Assembly: GCF_903969135.1 (NCBI RefSeq)
Contig: NZ_LR824569.1
Span: 4,485,001 to 4,549,000 of the forward strand
Direction of reading: 5' to 3'
DNA from: Chryseobacterium sp. JV274
GTDB taxonomy: Bacteria > Bacteroidota > Bacteroidia > Flavobacteriales > Weeksellaceae
DNA: 64,000 nucleotides
Part shown: in pieces, positions 54,673 to 63,732 of the stretch
Layout: every line of letters starts with the position of its first letter
Numbering within the stretch: the stretch's first letter is position 1
Notes under the pieces: model-generated
Seen by the model: only the letters and a program-made list of their open reading frames with translations
Database searches by the model: none
Told to the model about the DNA's origin: nothing
Position numbers and translations under genes: made by a program

Positions 54673-57210
54673 TTATTTAATATGATTTCCTTTTACAGTT
54701 TCATCAAATTTTGTTTTCATAAATTGTTCTGGATCTACACGTGTATTTCCACCATAAAAAACGCCATTCGTTGATGCTTCAATGTGAACATGATAGTATT
54801 GAGGTAAAATATCTTTTGCATTCCCTGTATTTCCAGATTTACCGAAAACTTTTCCATGTTTTATCTTTTGTCCTTTTGATACAGAATATGAGTTTAAATG
54901 ACAATATCTTATCCAGATAAATTTACCATTTTTATCTTTAGATTTAATAGTAACAATCATTCCTAAATCTCCTTTTGTGTCTAGGGCTTCTACAACTTCT
55001 CCACAAAGCATTGATTTTAATTCCTTGTCTAAATTTGCTAAGATATCGGTACCTGTGTGATAATATCCTTTAGGATGTTTGTTATTGTACCTAGGAGTTC
55101 TATGAAATCTATTTTTGTTTACGTTGTTACTTTGGTCATTTAATTTTGGATTGTCTATTACATCATCATATTCAAAGCATTGGGAACAATCTTCTGGGCA
55201 TTTTGATGTTTGCTTTTCATCTGATTTTTCAGGTGAACTATTACAATTAAATTTTTGTGTTTTATGAGTACTTCCTTCGTCATAGCTATCATGATATCTT
55301 TCTAAAATTTCTGAACGTTGAATCTTACCATCTCCTTTATTTATTCCTTTACTTTTTTTATCAACACTTTCATTTTGAGTATATTCAATAGTCCCTTTCT
55401 CATATAAAACATAATTATCTGATTGATTTACACCTTTAGGAGCAAATACATGTAAATAAATGTCTTCTGAGGTTTTAATTTTACTTTTTGAAGGTTCAAA
55501 ATATTTTTTAACATAATCAAGTTGTTTAATTTCTCCCATTGTTGCAAAACGTAATTTTACTTCATGTAATTTATCGAAGCCGCTACCAGATTTAAATTCT
55601 CCAATTGCTTGTAATGCAGATTGTGTAAATTGAATTAACCCAACTGCTCGTGAAGTACGAACTTCTTTTCCCGTTTTTTTATCTTTTTGAATAAGCCAGA
55701 AATCATCTTTTGTTATGGCCTTGACATTCTTTAAAGTTTGACCCATTATTTGGTGAGCTTTAAATGAACTTGCTGTTTCTACATTCATTACAGCCATTAA
55801 CCCACTTGCCATCTCCATTTTTCTATTTTCTCCCCACAATTCAGCGCATATTTGCACTACTTTCTTTCTAAACTCACAACTCACTTTCTCCCCCCAAATT
55901 AAATCTTTATATTGTTCTTGGCATATACAACTTCCTTGTTTCTCAGGTTTTTCTGTTTTCTGCACTCCCGCCGCACTCTTCACCTTCTCCACTTCCATCA
56001 AGCCCTCCGAATTTACCCCAAATTTCTGAGATTCTGCGGAAAGATCTTTGGAGATAATTTCGATAAAATAATTTTGTTTATCGGAGTCCGGATCGCCAAT
56101 AGGGGAGTCTATTCCTTTTTCAAAAATAGCTTTTGTAATGATAAATCCTGAAGTGTCATAGATATCCGCTGTAATTTTAATATTTCCACTTCTAAACACT
56201 TCATCATTGGAAGCGGTGTCATATTCCCAAACTACATATTGAATATGTTTTTCCACCATATTTTTGGAGTGGATTCTTATCCTCACTTTATCTCCTACAG
56301 CTACTTTGGAAAGCTCTTTTCCTGTATCATCAATGAAAACAGCTTCTATGATATTACCCTTAGGGTCGGGCTGCTTGGGGCCTCCTCCTTGTCCGGGCGT
56401 GAATTTTGGTGTGTGTTGCTGAGGTTGATTTTGATTTTGAGGTTTAGGTTGTGGCTTGGGCTGATTTTGAGGCTGTCCTTTATAATCAGGATTGGCCACA
56501 TCTACATTCACCTGGCTGGCTCCCTGAATTTTCCCGGAGTAAGTTGCCGTAACATAGTATTCATGATTAGCTCCTTCATTCTTATCACCTTTCATCATAA
56601 ACTGATTGGCTACCTGACGAAGAATTTTTTCATCAGACATCAGAGGAATTGGTACTTCCGCAATCCCTTTTTCATTGACCTGAGCCTTGTAACTTCTTGT
56701 GTGACGGTTGTTTTTATTAATGTTGGGATCATGGCCTTTGCCGGGAGCATCATCTTCCCAAAGATGAAATTCTATTTCCTTATTGAACATTGCAATGCAA
56801 TGGGCCTGCGCGATAAGAGTATCACGATAGCTGGCTTTATTGACATCTTTTGCTCCTCTGTTGAAAAGGATTACTTTATCTATTTTTGAAACCTTATCAC
56901 TGGTAGGAATCAATATAAAAGTGGCAGCCAATTCTTTGGTATCAGGAAGTCCCGGGAAAATACCTTTTTTAGTTTCGTAGACTTTCATTTGAAATTCTAT
57001 TCCCAGGCCTATTTCTCCAAATCTGTATGTTACCTTTTCACCTTTTTTAGGTTGGGAGGTAATGTCTTTCCAGATTCCGTTTTTCTGTTTCTTGTATAGA
57101 TACCATTCATACTCGCCCTTCAGCCCGAATGACAGTCCCGAAGGTTTTATTTCGTAGGTGTAGGTTTTTCCTACCATAGGATTCTGATTCCCAATAATAT
57201 TTCCTGTCAT
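54673..57210 (-). CDS. Multi-domain peptidoglycan hydrolase, toxin/effector-like (845 aa)
   Basis: N-terminal ~430 residues hold beta-rich repeats around a proline/glutamine linker (about 250-275). Residues about 440-600 look lysozyme/transglycosylase-like (GLMAVMNVETASSF with a candidate catalytic Glu, and GLIQFTQSAL). The C-terminus (about 720-830) is an M23 peptidase: GYYHTGTDIL (His, Asp) and YYHVHIEAS (His-x-His). Both parts would cut peptidoglycan: glycan strands and peptide cross-links. No signal peptide. Follows a DUF4280 PAAR-like gene, and precedes lipoproteins, so an effector with immunity is likely. Confidence 0.78.
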   Translation of the reverse strand: MTGNIIGNQNPMVGKTYTYEIKPSGLSFGLKGEYEWYLYKKQKNGIWKDITSQPKKGEKVTYRFGEIGLGIEFQMKVYETKKGIFPGLPDTKELAATFILIPTSDKVSKIDKVILFNRGAKDVNKASYRDTLIAQAHCIAMFNKEIEFHLWEDDAPGKGHDPNINKNNRHTRSYKAQVNEKGIAEVPIPLMSDEKILRQVANQFMMKGDKNEGANHEYYVTATYSGKIQGASQVNVDVANPDYKGQPQNQPKPQPKPQNQNQPQQHTPKFTPGQGGGPKQPDPKGNIIEAVFIDDTGKELSKVAVGDKVRIRIHSKNMVEKHIQYVVWEYDTASNDEVFRSGNIKITADIYDTSGFIITKAIFEKGIDSPIGDPDSDKQNYFIEIISKDLSAESQKFGVNSEGLMEVEKVKSAAGVQKTEKPEKQGSCICQEQYKDLIWGEKVSCEFRKKVVQICAELWGENRKMEMASGLMAVMNVETASSFKAHQIMGQTLKNVKAITKDDFWLIQKDKKTGKEVRTSRAVGLIQFTQSALQAIGEFKSGSGFDKLHEVKLRFATMGEIKQLDYVKKYFEPSKSKIKTSEDIYLHVFAPKGVNQSDNYVLYEKGTIEYTQNESVDKKSKGINKGDGKIQRSEILERYHDSYDEGSTHKTQKFNCNSSPEKSDEKQTSKCPEDCSQCFEYDDVIDNPKLNDQSNNVNKNRFHRTPRYNNKHPKGYYHTGTDILANLDKELKSMLCGEVVEALDTKGDLGMIVTIKSKDKNGKFIWIRYCHLNSYSVSKGQKIKHGKVFGKSGNTGNAKDILPQYYHVHIEASTNGVFYGGNTRVDPEQFMKTKFDETVKGNHIK

Positions 57211-57213
57211 GGC

Positions 57214-58065
57214 TTAGCTGTAATAAAGTTCGTCTGTACCTTTTGTATCTTCCTTGAATTCATCAAAATCTACAACAGGATTGTAGACCTGCTGTTCCTG
57301 CGTATTGGCTTTTCCAACCTGGCTTTTGCTGGTTTCACTTTGCTGGCCATGTTTGAGGATGGTGATTTTTCCTCCTGTGCTGCACATCAGTTCTGATATC
57401 TCTGTAAGGCAGCTTTTTCCCATGACTTTTACTTTCTCATAAGTTTTCTGCCATTTTCCGGCGGGAGCATAAGCGCAGGGAAGATATCCTCCTGAACTCG
57501 GCTTAAGTTTGCATTGTCCAAACGGTTGTGCCGCCGGATCAAGCTGAAGATCATCTTCTGTTACTGCCAGATAATCGGCATTTCCTTCTTCATCATTCCA
57601 GTAATGCTTTTGATGGCTGGTTACTTTAAATTTTGGAAATTTAAACCCCTGATTACACTGTACAGTTCCTTTCTGCACAATGAAATATTTTCCTTCATGA
57701 GGACTGGAACTGCTGTCCTCTTTTTTATCTTTTTTTTCCTCTTTATTGGATTGCTGATCTGTTTTTTCAGATGATGGCTCTTCATTTTTTGCCTGCTGTT
57801 CTGAAGTGTCTTCCTCGCCGGAACTCATTTCATCTGTAGATTCTTCCTGGGAAGAGTCTGAAATATCCTGAGACTGAGTTTCGTGAGCCATAAGCTGTGG
57901 ATCTTCCGGAATAAAAATGGTTTTTCCGGGAACAGGTTCCTGCATGACATCTTCCTGCGGACAATGGAGATTGTGATAGGTTTTTAAAATGCCTTCATCT
58001 TTCAGCTTAAACTGCCGGGCCAGCGAACTGAATGTGTCGCCTTTTTGTGTGACATAATTTTTCAT
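57214..58065 (-). CDS. LysM and DUF4280 (PAAR-like) protein
   Basis: 283 residues. N-terminal LysM (VTQKGDTFSSLARQFKLK), an acidic Ser/Glu/Lys-rich linker (about 75-120), and a DUF4280 domain (about 125-245, IVQKGTVQCNQGFKFPKF and GGYLPCAYAPAGKW) with paired cysteines. DUF4280 is PAAR-like and thought to cap spikes of contractile secretion systems. Lies 3 bp before the hydrolase gene. It probably adapts the hydrolase for delivery. Confidence 0.82.
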   Translation of the reverse strand: MKNYVTQKGDTFSSLARQFKLKDEGILKTYHNLHCPQEDVMQEPVPGKTIFIPEDPQLMAHETQSQDISDSSQEESTDEMSSGEEDTSEQQAKNEEPSSEKTDQQSNKEEKKDKKEDSSSSPHEGKYFIVQKGTVQCNQGFKFPKFKVTSHQKHYWNDEEGNADYLAVTEDDLQLDPAAQPFGQCKLKPSSGGYLPCAYAPAGKWQKTYEKVKVMGKSCLTEISELMCSTGGKITILKHGQQSETSKSQVGKANTQEQQVYNPVVDFDEFKEDTKGTDELYYS

Positions 58066-58066
58066 A

Positions 58067-59089
58067 TTATCCTTGTGTTATATTGATATGGTGTTGATGT
58101 ATCAATACCTCTTCATGGCTGAGTAAAACCGAAGCTTTAGCCTGAAGAAGATTCTTATTTTTTGTGTGGGTGGTGTATTCTAATATAATATTTCCTTGTG
58201 CAGGTTCAGAAGCAGGTTCCTGAAGTTTAATGCCGCGCATGATCTCCTGTGAGGTACATAATTCGGTGATTTTACCCTTTAAAATGGTTAAAACAGAGTG
58301 GTCATCTTTATTTTCCTGTTCAATATTGATTTCACATTGTACCGGAAATGAATTCTGTAAAAGATAAAAAGATTCTGCCCATTTTGTTTTCCTTTGGAAC
58401 CAATCAATTTTGGGAAACAATGCCTGAAACAGAAGCGTACTCTGAAATTGCTGTAATAAAAATAATTCATCCTGAATACCTTTTTCAAACGTATCCATGT
58501 AATTTTGAGCAACTTCACCTACATAAAACTCTTCAAGTTCTTTGCGCTGACGGGTAAAAGTGTCTGTGATTTTTTTGTGGTCTGCAAAGCCTGTAATTTG
58601 GCCCTTGTCATTCATGATAAATTCAAGAGGCATAGTACTTTTCATACAGGCAATAGATAAACTGCTTACCTTATCATCAGGTGTATTTCCATTGGATTTA
58701 AAATCATTTTGACTGTAGCTCAGGATATGTTGGCCTGTATTTCTGTCTTTGTGAAGATCAAGCTCAATGATGTAATCAATAGTAACCGAAGGTTCAAACG
58801 GACTTTCAAAGGTTTCATTCACGGAATAGGATTTAGCAAAAAAAGACTCAGAAAATTTTGAAGGAAAACTGTTTTTTCTTTCCTGTTCTTTTTGTTTCTC
58901 CGTTTTAAAATTGGTAGGAACAAAGATATTTTTGACGTCATTAAGATTTTCAAACCAAACTTTATCCATTCTTTGGCAATGGGAATTGTGAAACAGCTTT
59001 AGTTCCTCGCCGGTCATACCCAGCCGGGAAGCAATAGAGCTCAATGTATCTCCGTTTCGTACCTGATATTGTAAGAAATCAATTTCCAT
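58067..59089 (-). CDS. LysM-domain protein (340 aa)
   Basis: N-terminal LysM domain (YQVRNGDTLSSIASRLGM). The remainder is mostly beta/alpha of no known family. The LysM here resembles that of the next gene (NSHC near residue 34 parallels NLHC in its neighbour), so both likely bind the same partner. First gene of the long operon; a 1-bp gap separates it from the DUF4280 gene. Perhaps a chaperone or tip component for the effector. Confidence 0.72.
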   Translation of the reverse strand: MEIDFLQYQVRNGDTLSSIASRLGMTGEELKLFHNSHCQRMDKVWFENLNDVKNIFVPTNFKTEKQKEQERKNSFPSKFSESFFAKSYSVNETFESPFEPSVTIDYIIELDLHKDRNTGQHILSYSQNDFKSNGNTPDDKVSSLSIACMKSTMPLEFIMNDKGQITGFADHKKITDTFTRQRKELEEFYVGEVAQNYMDTFEKGIQDELFLLQQFQSTLLFQALFPKIDWFQRKTKWAESFYLLQNSFPVQCEINIEQENKDDHSVLTILKGKITELCTSQEIMRGIKLQEPASEPAQGNIILEYTTHTKNKNLLQAKASVLLSHEEVLIHQHHINITQG

Positions 59090-59202
59090 CCAATGTGAAT
59101 TATAGGATAAAGCTATTAAAAAACTCTATTTGAAATTAATTTTTAGGGTTAAATTTCAAAAATTGTAGTAGAATTACGACACGAGATTGATGCTGTACAG
59201 AA

Positions 59203-59257
59203 AACCACCCCGTCAAAAATTCTTTGAATTTTTGCCACCCCTCCGGAGGAGGGGAAT
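59203..59257. repeat. Interspersed repeat, family B copy 3
   Basis: AACCACCCCGTCAAAAATTC ... CCTCCGGAGGAGGGGAAT, nearly the same as at 36328. Followed by family A copy 4 after 75 bp. Confidence 0.92.
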
Positions 59258-59332
59258 GTTGCGTCTTCAGTTGTGATGCCAGTCAGGATTGGAGTTTTTG
59301 TTGAGGCTTTTCTTATTGTTTTAATATGGTTG

Positions 59333-59399
59333 GATTCCTACGGAATGACAAACTGTATGGGTAAGACTATCATTCCAATTATGTCATTCCGTAGGAATC
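59333..59399. repeat. Interspersed palindromic repeat, family A copy 4
   Basis: GATTCCTACGGAATGACA and TGTCATTCCGTAGGAATC ends. Located in a divergent region, unlike the other copies. After it, 59420-59500 also resembles the sequence beside copy 1 (AAACTTATGTGCTTTT, TTGTGGTTT). Confidence 0.92.
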
Positions 59400-59546
59400 T
59401 AAGCTGCTATATTTTAAAACTTATGTGCTTTTAAAACAGTTCGTTGTAACTTACAATAAGCAGATAAGAAACTTTTGTGACTTTTGTGGTTTCATTATAT
59501 ACACAACCAAAAGTTATGATTACTTTTAAAGCTATAAACAACAGCC

Positions 59547-60176
59547 ATGAAGAATAGATTTTTATACGGAGTTTTCATTGTATTGATCAGTATGTATTCA
59601 TATGCTCAGTCATCTGTTTTTTTCACCACCAAAGCAAAGGATACTGTAAGGATTAACGAAACATTCAACGAAAAGGATACAACAAGCAGTAAGAGTTTAC
59701 AAAACCGGCTGAAACCTATTCAGGCTAATTTTAAAAGGATTAATTCAATGACAAAATGGACTTCTGTCCAAAAGAAAAATATTGAAGGAGAATCGGCAGA
59801 AGGTGGAGAAGCAACATTTTATTATACGGATAAACGTCTGAAAAAAGTCATCGCCAGGCATTATGGAGAAATGGGGCAGGTCTTGATAGAATATTATCTG
59901 CTGAACGGACAATTGTCTTTTGTTTTCGAGAAAGAATACAGATATAACCGTCCACTTTTCTATGATGCTAAAGCAATGAAAGAAAATAATGATACAGAAG
60001 CATTTGATTTGAAAAAATCAAAAATTACAATGACCCGTAATTATTTTGAAAAAGGAAATATTATTTTAATCAATACTACTACAGGACGCGAATCTAACAT
60101 CAGTGCGGATTATCCGGCTGAACAGGAGAAGAGTATAACGGAGGATTTTAAAAGGCTTCTGAAATTAGCTGATTAA
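59547..60176 (+). CDS. Exported protein of unknown function (209 aa)
   Basis: Signal peptide (MKNRFLYGVFIVLISMYSYAQ), then a soluble domain with GESAEGGEATFYYTDKRLKKV repeated beta segments. No family is recognised. Encoded on the plus strand between the LysM operon and the zinc-ribbon gene. Its promoter may lie in the repeat-rich interval ahead. Confidence 0.6.
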   Translation: MKNRFLYGVFIVLISMYSYAQSSVFFTTKAKDTVRINETFNEKDTTSSKSLQNRLKPIQANFKRINSMTKWTSVQKKNIEGESAEGGEATFYYTDKRLKKVIARHYGEMGQVLIEYYLLNGQLSFVFEKEYRYNRPLFYDAKAMKENNDTEAFDLKKSKITMTRNYFEKGNIILINTTTGRESNISADYPAEQEKSITEDFKRLLKLAD

Positions 60177-60183
60177 GTGGTTG

Positions 60184-60723
60184 TTATTGGTGATCTGCTT
60201 TGATGATATTCAGTCTTTCTTCAACTTCATTGATTCTCTTGAGCCAATAGTTGATTCCTTCCTGATTGGTTACTGTTTCTTTAAAAGCATTCCGGTTCAC
60301 AGCCCATAGGTGTGAGCTGTTTTTTTGATAATCCAGTTCGCGTTCCTTTTTATTCTCAGGTTCTATCCGGTATCTCCAGAATACCAGAGAATGCATATAT
60401 TCTGAGCGGATTTTTTCCAGATAGGCAATAATAGCCTTTCGGTCCTGAGGAATATATCCGGGACCAGAGCATCCACATGAATGAAAAGTGATTCCTACCG
60501 TATACAAATCGCGGATATGAGCCCATTGTTTGTCGTCATTTTTTGGAGGGGATTTAAAATCAAGTCCCATATTGGCCATCAGATTTCCACATTCGGGGCA
60601 TTTGGCTTCCACTGAAGTCTGAGCATCCCGGTCCACATCTTTTAAATGACGGCGTTTGAAAGTTTTCTGGCAGTTGAAACAGGCATAATGTCCTTTGTAA
60701 ACCATCATGGAGTATCGGCACAT
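60184..60723 (-). CDS. Zinc-ribbon protein of unknown function (179 aa)
   Basis: N-terminal CFNCQKTF and CPECG give a CxxC...CxxC zinc-ribbon. A third cysteine group (HSCGCSGPGYIP) follows and a charged helical tail. No known enzyme motif. Conserved-looking in Bacteroidota from memory. No functional clue from neighbours. Confidence 0.6.
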   Translation of the reverse strand: MCRYSMMVYKGHYACFNCQKTFKRRHLKDVDRDAQTSVEAKCPECGNLMANMGLDFKSPPKNDDKQWAHIRDLYTVGITFHSCGCSGPGYIPQDRKAIIAYLEKIRSEYMHSLVFWRYRIEPENKKERELDYQKNSSHLWAVNRNAFKETVTNQEGINYWLKRINEVEERLNIIKADHQ

Positions 60724-60750
60724 ATTAAAGTCTTATTCTTTGGTTATAAG

Positions 60751-61242
60751 TTATTTTTTATTTGTTTTTTCCTCTTCATTACAATTGATTCCCATCAGAC
60801 TGCTGGCGCTTCTCGGATCGTAGACCGACCATACATCTCCCCAGGGAAATTTGAAGGTACAGCTTGGGTAAGGGTTTTTCTTTTTTTGGGTTGGAGGGAT
60901 TTCCAGGATCTTGGTGAGAAAGGTGTTGTTTCTGTGAAAAACTTTCATTTCTTTTTCCTCTGTCCATTCATTCCAGTCTTTGGCATCACCATTTTCCCAT
61001 GTGTTCATATGGATAATGTCCAGCTGATTTCCGAAAAAGCACAGACTGAAAGATATCTGATACCCTTTTATTTCTATAGGCTGAAAATAATACCAAAAAT
61101 ACCCGGTTTTTACATCCCACATATTATGATATTGTTCTTTATAAAAATCAGTCTGTTTCAGCTGCTCAAGACTCATTCCCCGATAAAGCTGTATATTGAA
61201 GGTTTCAAGCTCTATAACTCCATTTTCACTGTTAATCAGCAT
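60751..61242 (-). CDS. Protein of unknown function (163 aa)
   Basis: No signal peptide or membrane segment; many aromatic residues (FWYYFQPIEIKGYQ). Ends with an acidic/lysine tail (CNEEEKTNKK). Lies 27 bp upstream of the zinc-ribbon gene on the same strand, so co-transcribed. No family is recognised. Confidence 0.5.
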   Translation of the reverse strand: MLINSENGVIELETFNIQLYRGMSLEQLKQTDFYKEQYHNMWDVKTGYFWYYFQPIEIKGYQISFSLCFFGNQLDIIHMNTWENGDAKDWNEWTEEKEMKVFHRNNTFLTKILEIPPTQKKKNPYPSCTFKFPWGDVWSVYDPRSASSLMGINCNEEEKTNKK

Positions 61243-61346
61243 GTCCCAAAAAATTGAAGCTATAAATATACCCGTTTTTTCTTTACAGTCAACGAATAAT
61301 ATTTACAGCTTCTGGTAGAAATAGAAATATCGGTGTGTTATTTGGG

Positions 61347-63635
61347 TTATGGGTTTGAGATTATTAAGGTAGAAGGGATATCAGAAAGCCAAAGACTTTT
61401 TGTATCAATGAGATTTTTCCAGCTTTTACTGCTGATCAGCATCAGATCTTGAGAGTTCAGAAATTCTTTCTCAATCTTTTTCTCATTATACAGCGTAATA
61501 TGATTAGGAGCTACCTGTTCAATACTTCGGATAAGCTCTTTCACCTCAATATTATTTCGGATCTGTCCTGCTGCATCAAGAATGATAACCTGTGAATTGT
61601 TGTTATTGATAAGCCTTTTCGCATATTCAAGAAGGTAAAAATCACTCAGGTTAAAGATCGGAACAAAGATCTTGTCCGCTGTTTTAAATTCTTTATCAAC
61701 AAGGATTCCTACAGGAATAGTCGATTTATCCAAAACCTGAAGCGTCAGATCATCGAAAGGAGAAGTGTTGAAAATATTTCCTTTTCCTTTTACAGTGTTC
61801 AATAATTTTTCAGGATTAATGATTTTGGTAGTAAATCCTAATAATCTACCCAGTAAACTTCCCTCATACATGGATTTTCCAAGCATGATCAAAAGAAGAT
61901 CATAGTTTCCTTTATTGGTAATATTCGTCAGGTCACTTTCAACATCTGTAGAAGCTTTGAAAAGAGTAGTTACTTCGAGCTGAAGCTCATGAGAGGTTTC
62001 AATGACATTTTTAAACTGTTCTTTTTCAAAATTTTCAATGTCGAAGGCGTGAAGTTCATCTACAGGAGCAATATTCATCGCAGTTACGCTTTTGTTCCCG
62101 TTCATTTTATGGGTAAAGTTATCTGCCAGTTTCAACAGTTTGCTTCCTGCTTTTGCCGTCTCAAAAGAGAGAAGAACTCTGTATTTTGTATCATTATCCT
62201 CTTGTTCATCTTCTTCAATCATTGATTTTTTTCCTTTGAAAAGGTAATTGATAAAATCCAGGCATGGCCCTGTCATAAACGTTGTAAATAACGCCATGAT
62301 AACAAGCATCGCGAAAAGCTCAGGCCCCAGTACTCCTAAATCATAACCGATATTAAGAACGATAAGCTCTGTAAGCCCCCGGGTATTCATCAAGGCGCCT
62401 ATGGTGAGACTGTCTTTCCAGCTTATTCTTAAAAACCTTGCGGTAAGGGCGCTTCCTACGAATTTCCCGGTAACAGCTGTTAAAATAATCAATCCGCCGA
62501 TTTTCCAAAGATGAGGATCATTCAATAGCCCGATCTGGGTTCTTAATCCCGTAAATACAAAGAAAAGAGGCAGTAGTAAAACCAAGGCAACATCTTCTAT
62601 TTTTTCTATGAAAAGATTCCTGAATTTTATGTTTTCCGGCATAATGGCTCCGGCCATAAATGCTCCGAAAAGTGCGTGAATCCCAATAACTTCTGTGGCA
62701 TATGACGAGATGATAAGAATTAAGAAAAATACAGCAACCAGTGATTTGCTGATGAAACCTTTTCCTTTCTGTGATTCAGCAATTCTATTCAGAAACGGTC
62801 TTACCGCCTTTATCATAATGAAAACATAGAGAATAGCCATTAAGATAACGAATACTGATCCTGAGAAAGAGCCTGCTTTTACCACAGCAATTACCGCTGC
62901 TAAAATACACCATGCTGTAATATCGTCAGCTGCCGCACAGGTGATTACTACGGTCCCTATCTTGGTTTTGTGAAGGTTTCTTTCCTGAACGATTCTTGCC
63001 AAAACCGGAAACGCTGTGATACTCATCGCAATAGCTATAAACAAGGCAAATGAGCTGAACTGAATACCTTCCGGTGCAAATTCTTTATAAATAAAATAAG
63101 AAAGTCCCACTCCTAATGCAAAAGGAAAAATAATACTTGCGTGGCTGATCACTACGGCATCATGTGCCTTTTTTCTCAGAACACTAAGGTCAAGCTCCAT
63201 TCCGACAATATACATGAAGAGAATAAGACCAATCTGACTTAAAAATTGTAGATTAGGAAGAGATTCTTTCGGAAAGATAAAGGCAGAAAGTTCCGGGAAA
63301 TACAATCCGAAAAGTGACGGCCCCAAAACAATACCTGCAATCATCTCACCAATTACGGAAGGCTGTTTCAGCTTTATACAGATCCATCCGAAAAGTTTGG
63401 CTACCAGAATAATGGTCACGATTTGGGTAAGAAGAAGTGCCAAAGGATGATGAAGATTCGCTAGAAAAGAATCTGCGAAATTTTCCCACATCGTAGCCCC
63501 TGTAGCTTTGCTCGGAGTAATATTTTCTCCGATTTCCAGTGTTTTGCCCTGGATAAAAAACCAGTACATAAGGCAAGAAAAGAATGCAATGGTACTGATA
63601 TAAAAGATAATATTTTTGTATTTCCCCAAATTCAT
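61347..63635 (-). CDS. Cation:proton antiporter of the CPA2 family
   Basis: About 762 residues from MNLGKYKNIIFYIS; a frame seven codons longer exists. About thirteen membrane segments with GEMIAGIVLGPSLFG, ITCAAADDITAWC (the ion-binding Asp pair) and ALFGAFMAGAIMP. The C-terminal ~270 residues are soluble, Usp/KefC-tail-like, with two alpha/beta units. Exchanges Na+ or K+ for H+ at the inner membrane. Stand-alone gene. Confidence 0.92.
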   Translation of the reverse strand: MNLGKYKNIIFYISTIAFFSCLMYWFFIQGKTLEIGENITPSKATGATMWENFADSFLANLHHPLALLLTQIVTIILVAKLFGWICIKLKQPSVIGEMIAGIVLGPSLFGLYFPELSAFIFPKESLPNLQFLSQIGLILFMYIVGMELDLSVLRKKAHDAVVISHASIIFPFALGVGLSYFIYKEFAPEGIQFSSFALFIAIAMSITAFPVLARIVQERNLHKTKIGTVVITCAAADDITAWCILAAVIAVVKAGSFSGSVFVILMAILYVFIMIKAVRPFLNRIAESQKGKGFISKSLVAVFFLILIISSYATEVIGIHALFGAFMAGAIMPENIKFRNLFIEKIEDVALVLLLPLFFVFTGLRTQIGLLNDPHLWKIGGLIILTAVTGKFVGSALTARFLRISWKDSLTIGALMNTRGLTELIVLNIGYDLGVLGPELFAMLVIMALFTTFMTGPCLDFINYLFKGKKSMIEEDEQEDNDTKYRVLLSFETAKAGSKLLKLADNFTHKMNGNKSVTAMNIAPVDELHAFDIENFEKEQFKNVIETSHELQLEVTTLFKASTDVESDLTNITNKGNYDLLLIMLGKSMYEGSLLGRLLGFTTKIINPEKLLNTVKGKGNIFNTSPFDDLTLQVLDKSTIPVGILVDKEFKTADKIFVPIFNLSDFYLLEYAKRLINNNNSQVIILDAAGQIRNNIEVKELIRSIEQVAPNHITLYNEKKIEKEFLNSQDLMLISSKSWKNLIDTKSLWLSDIPSTLIISNP

Positions 63636-63732
63636 GATTCCAATATTTTGATGCAAAGTTGATAAGAATATATTGAGATTAAAATACTCTTGTTTTTAAA
63701 TGTAATGAATGTTCTAAAAAATGTAATAAAAT

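Noticed and set aside
56239..56889. 216-aa hydrophobic plus-strand ORF
   Set aside because: Antisense shadow of the hydrolase gene; hydrophobic only because of the complementary codons.
60646..61257. 203-aa plus-strand ORF
   Set aside because: Antisense to two minus-strand genes with better coding character; no start signals.
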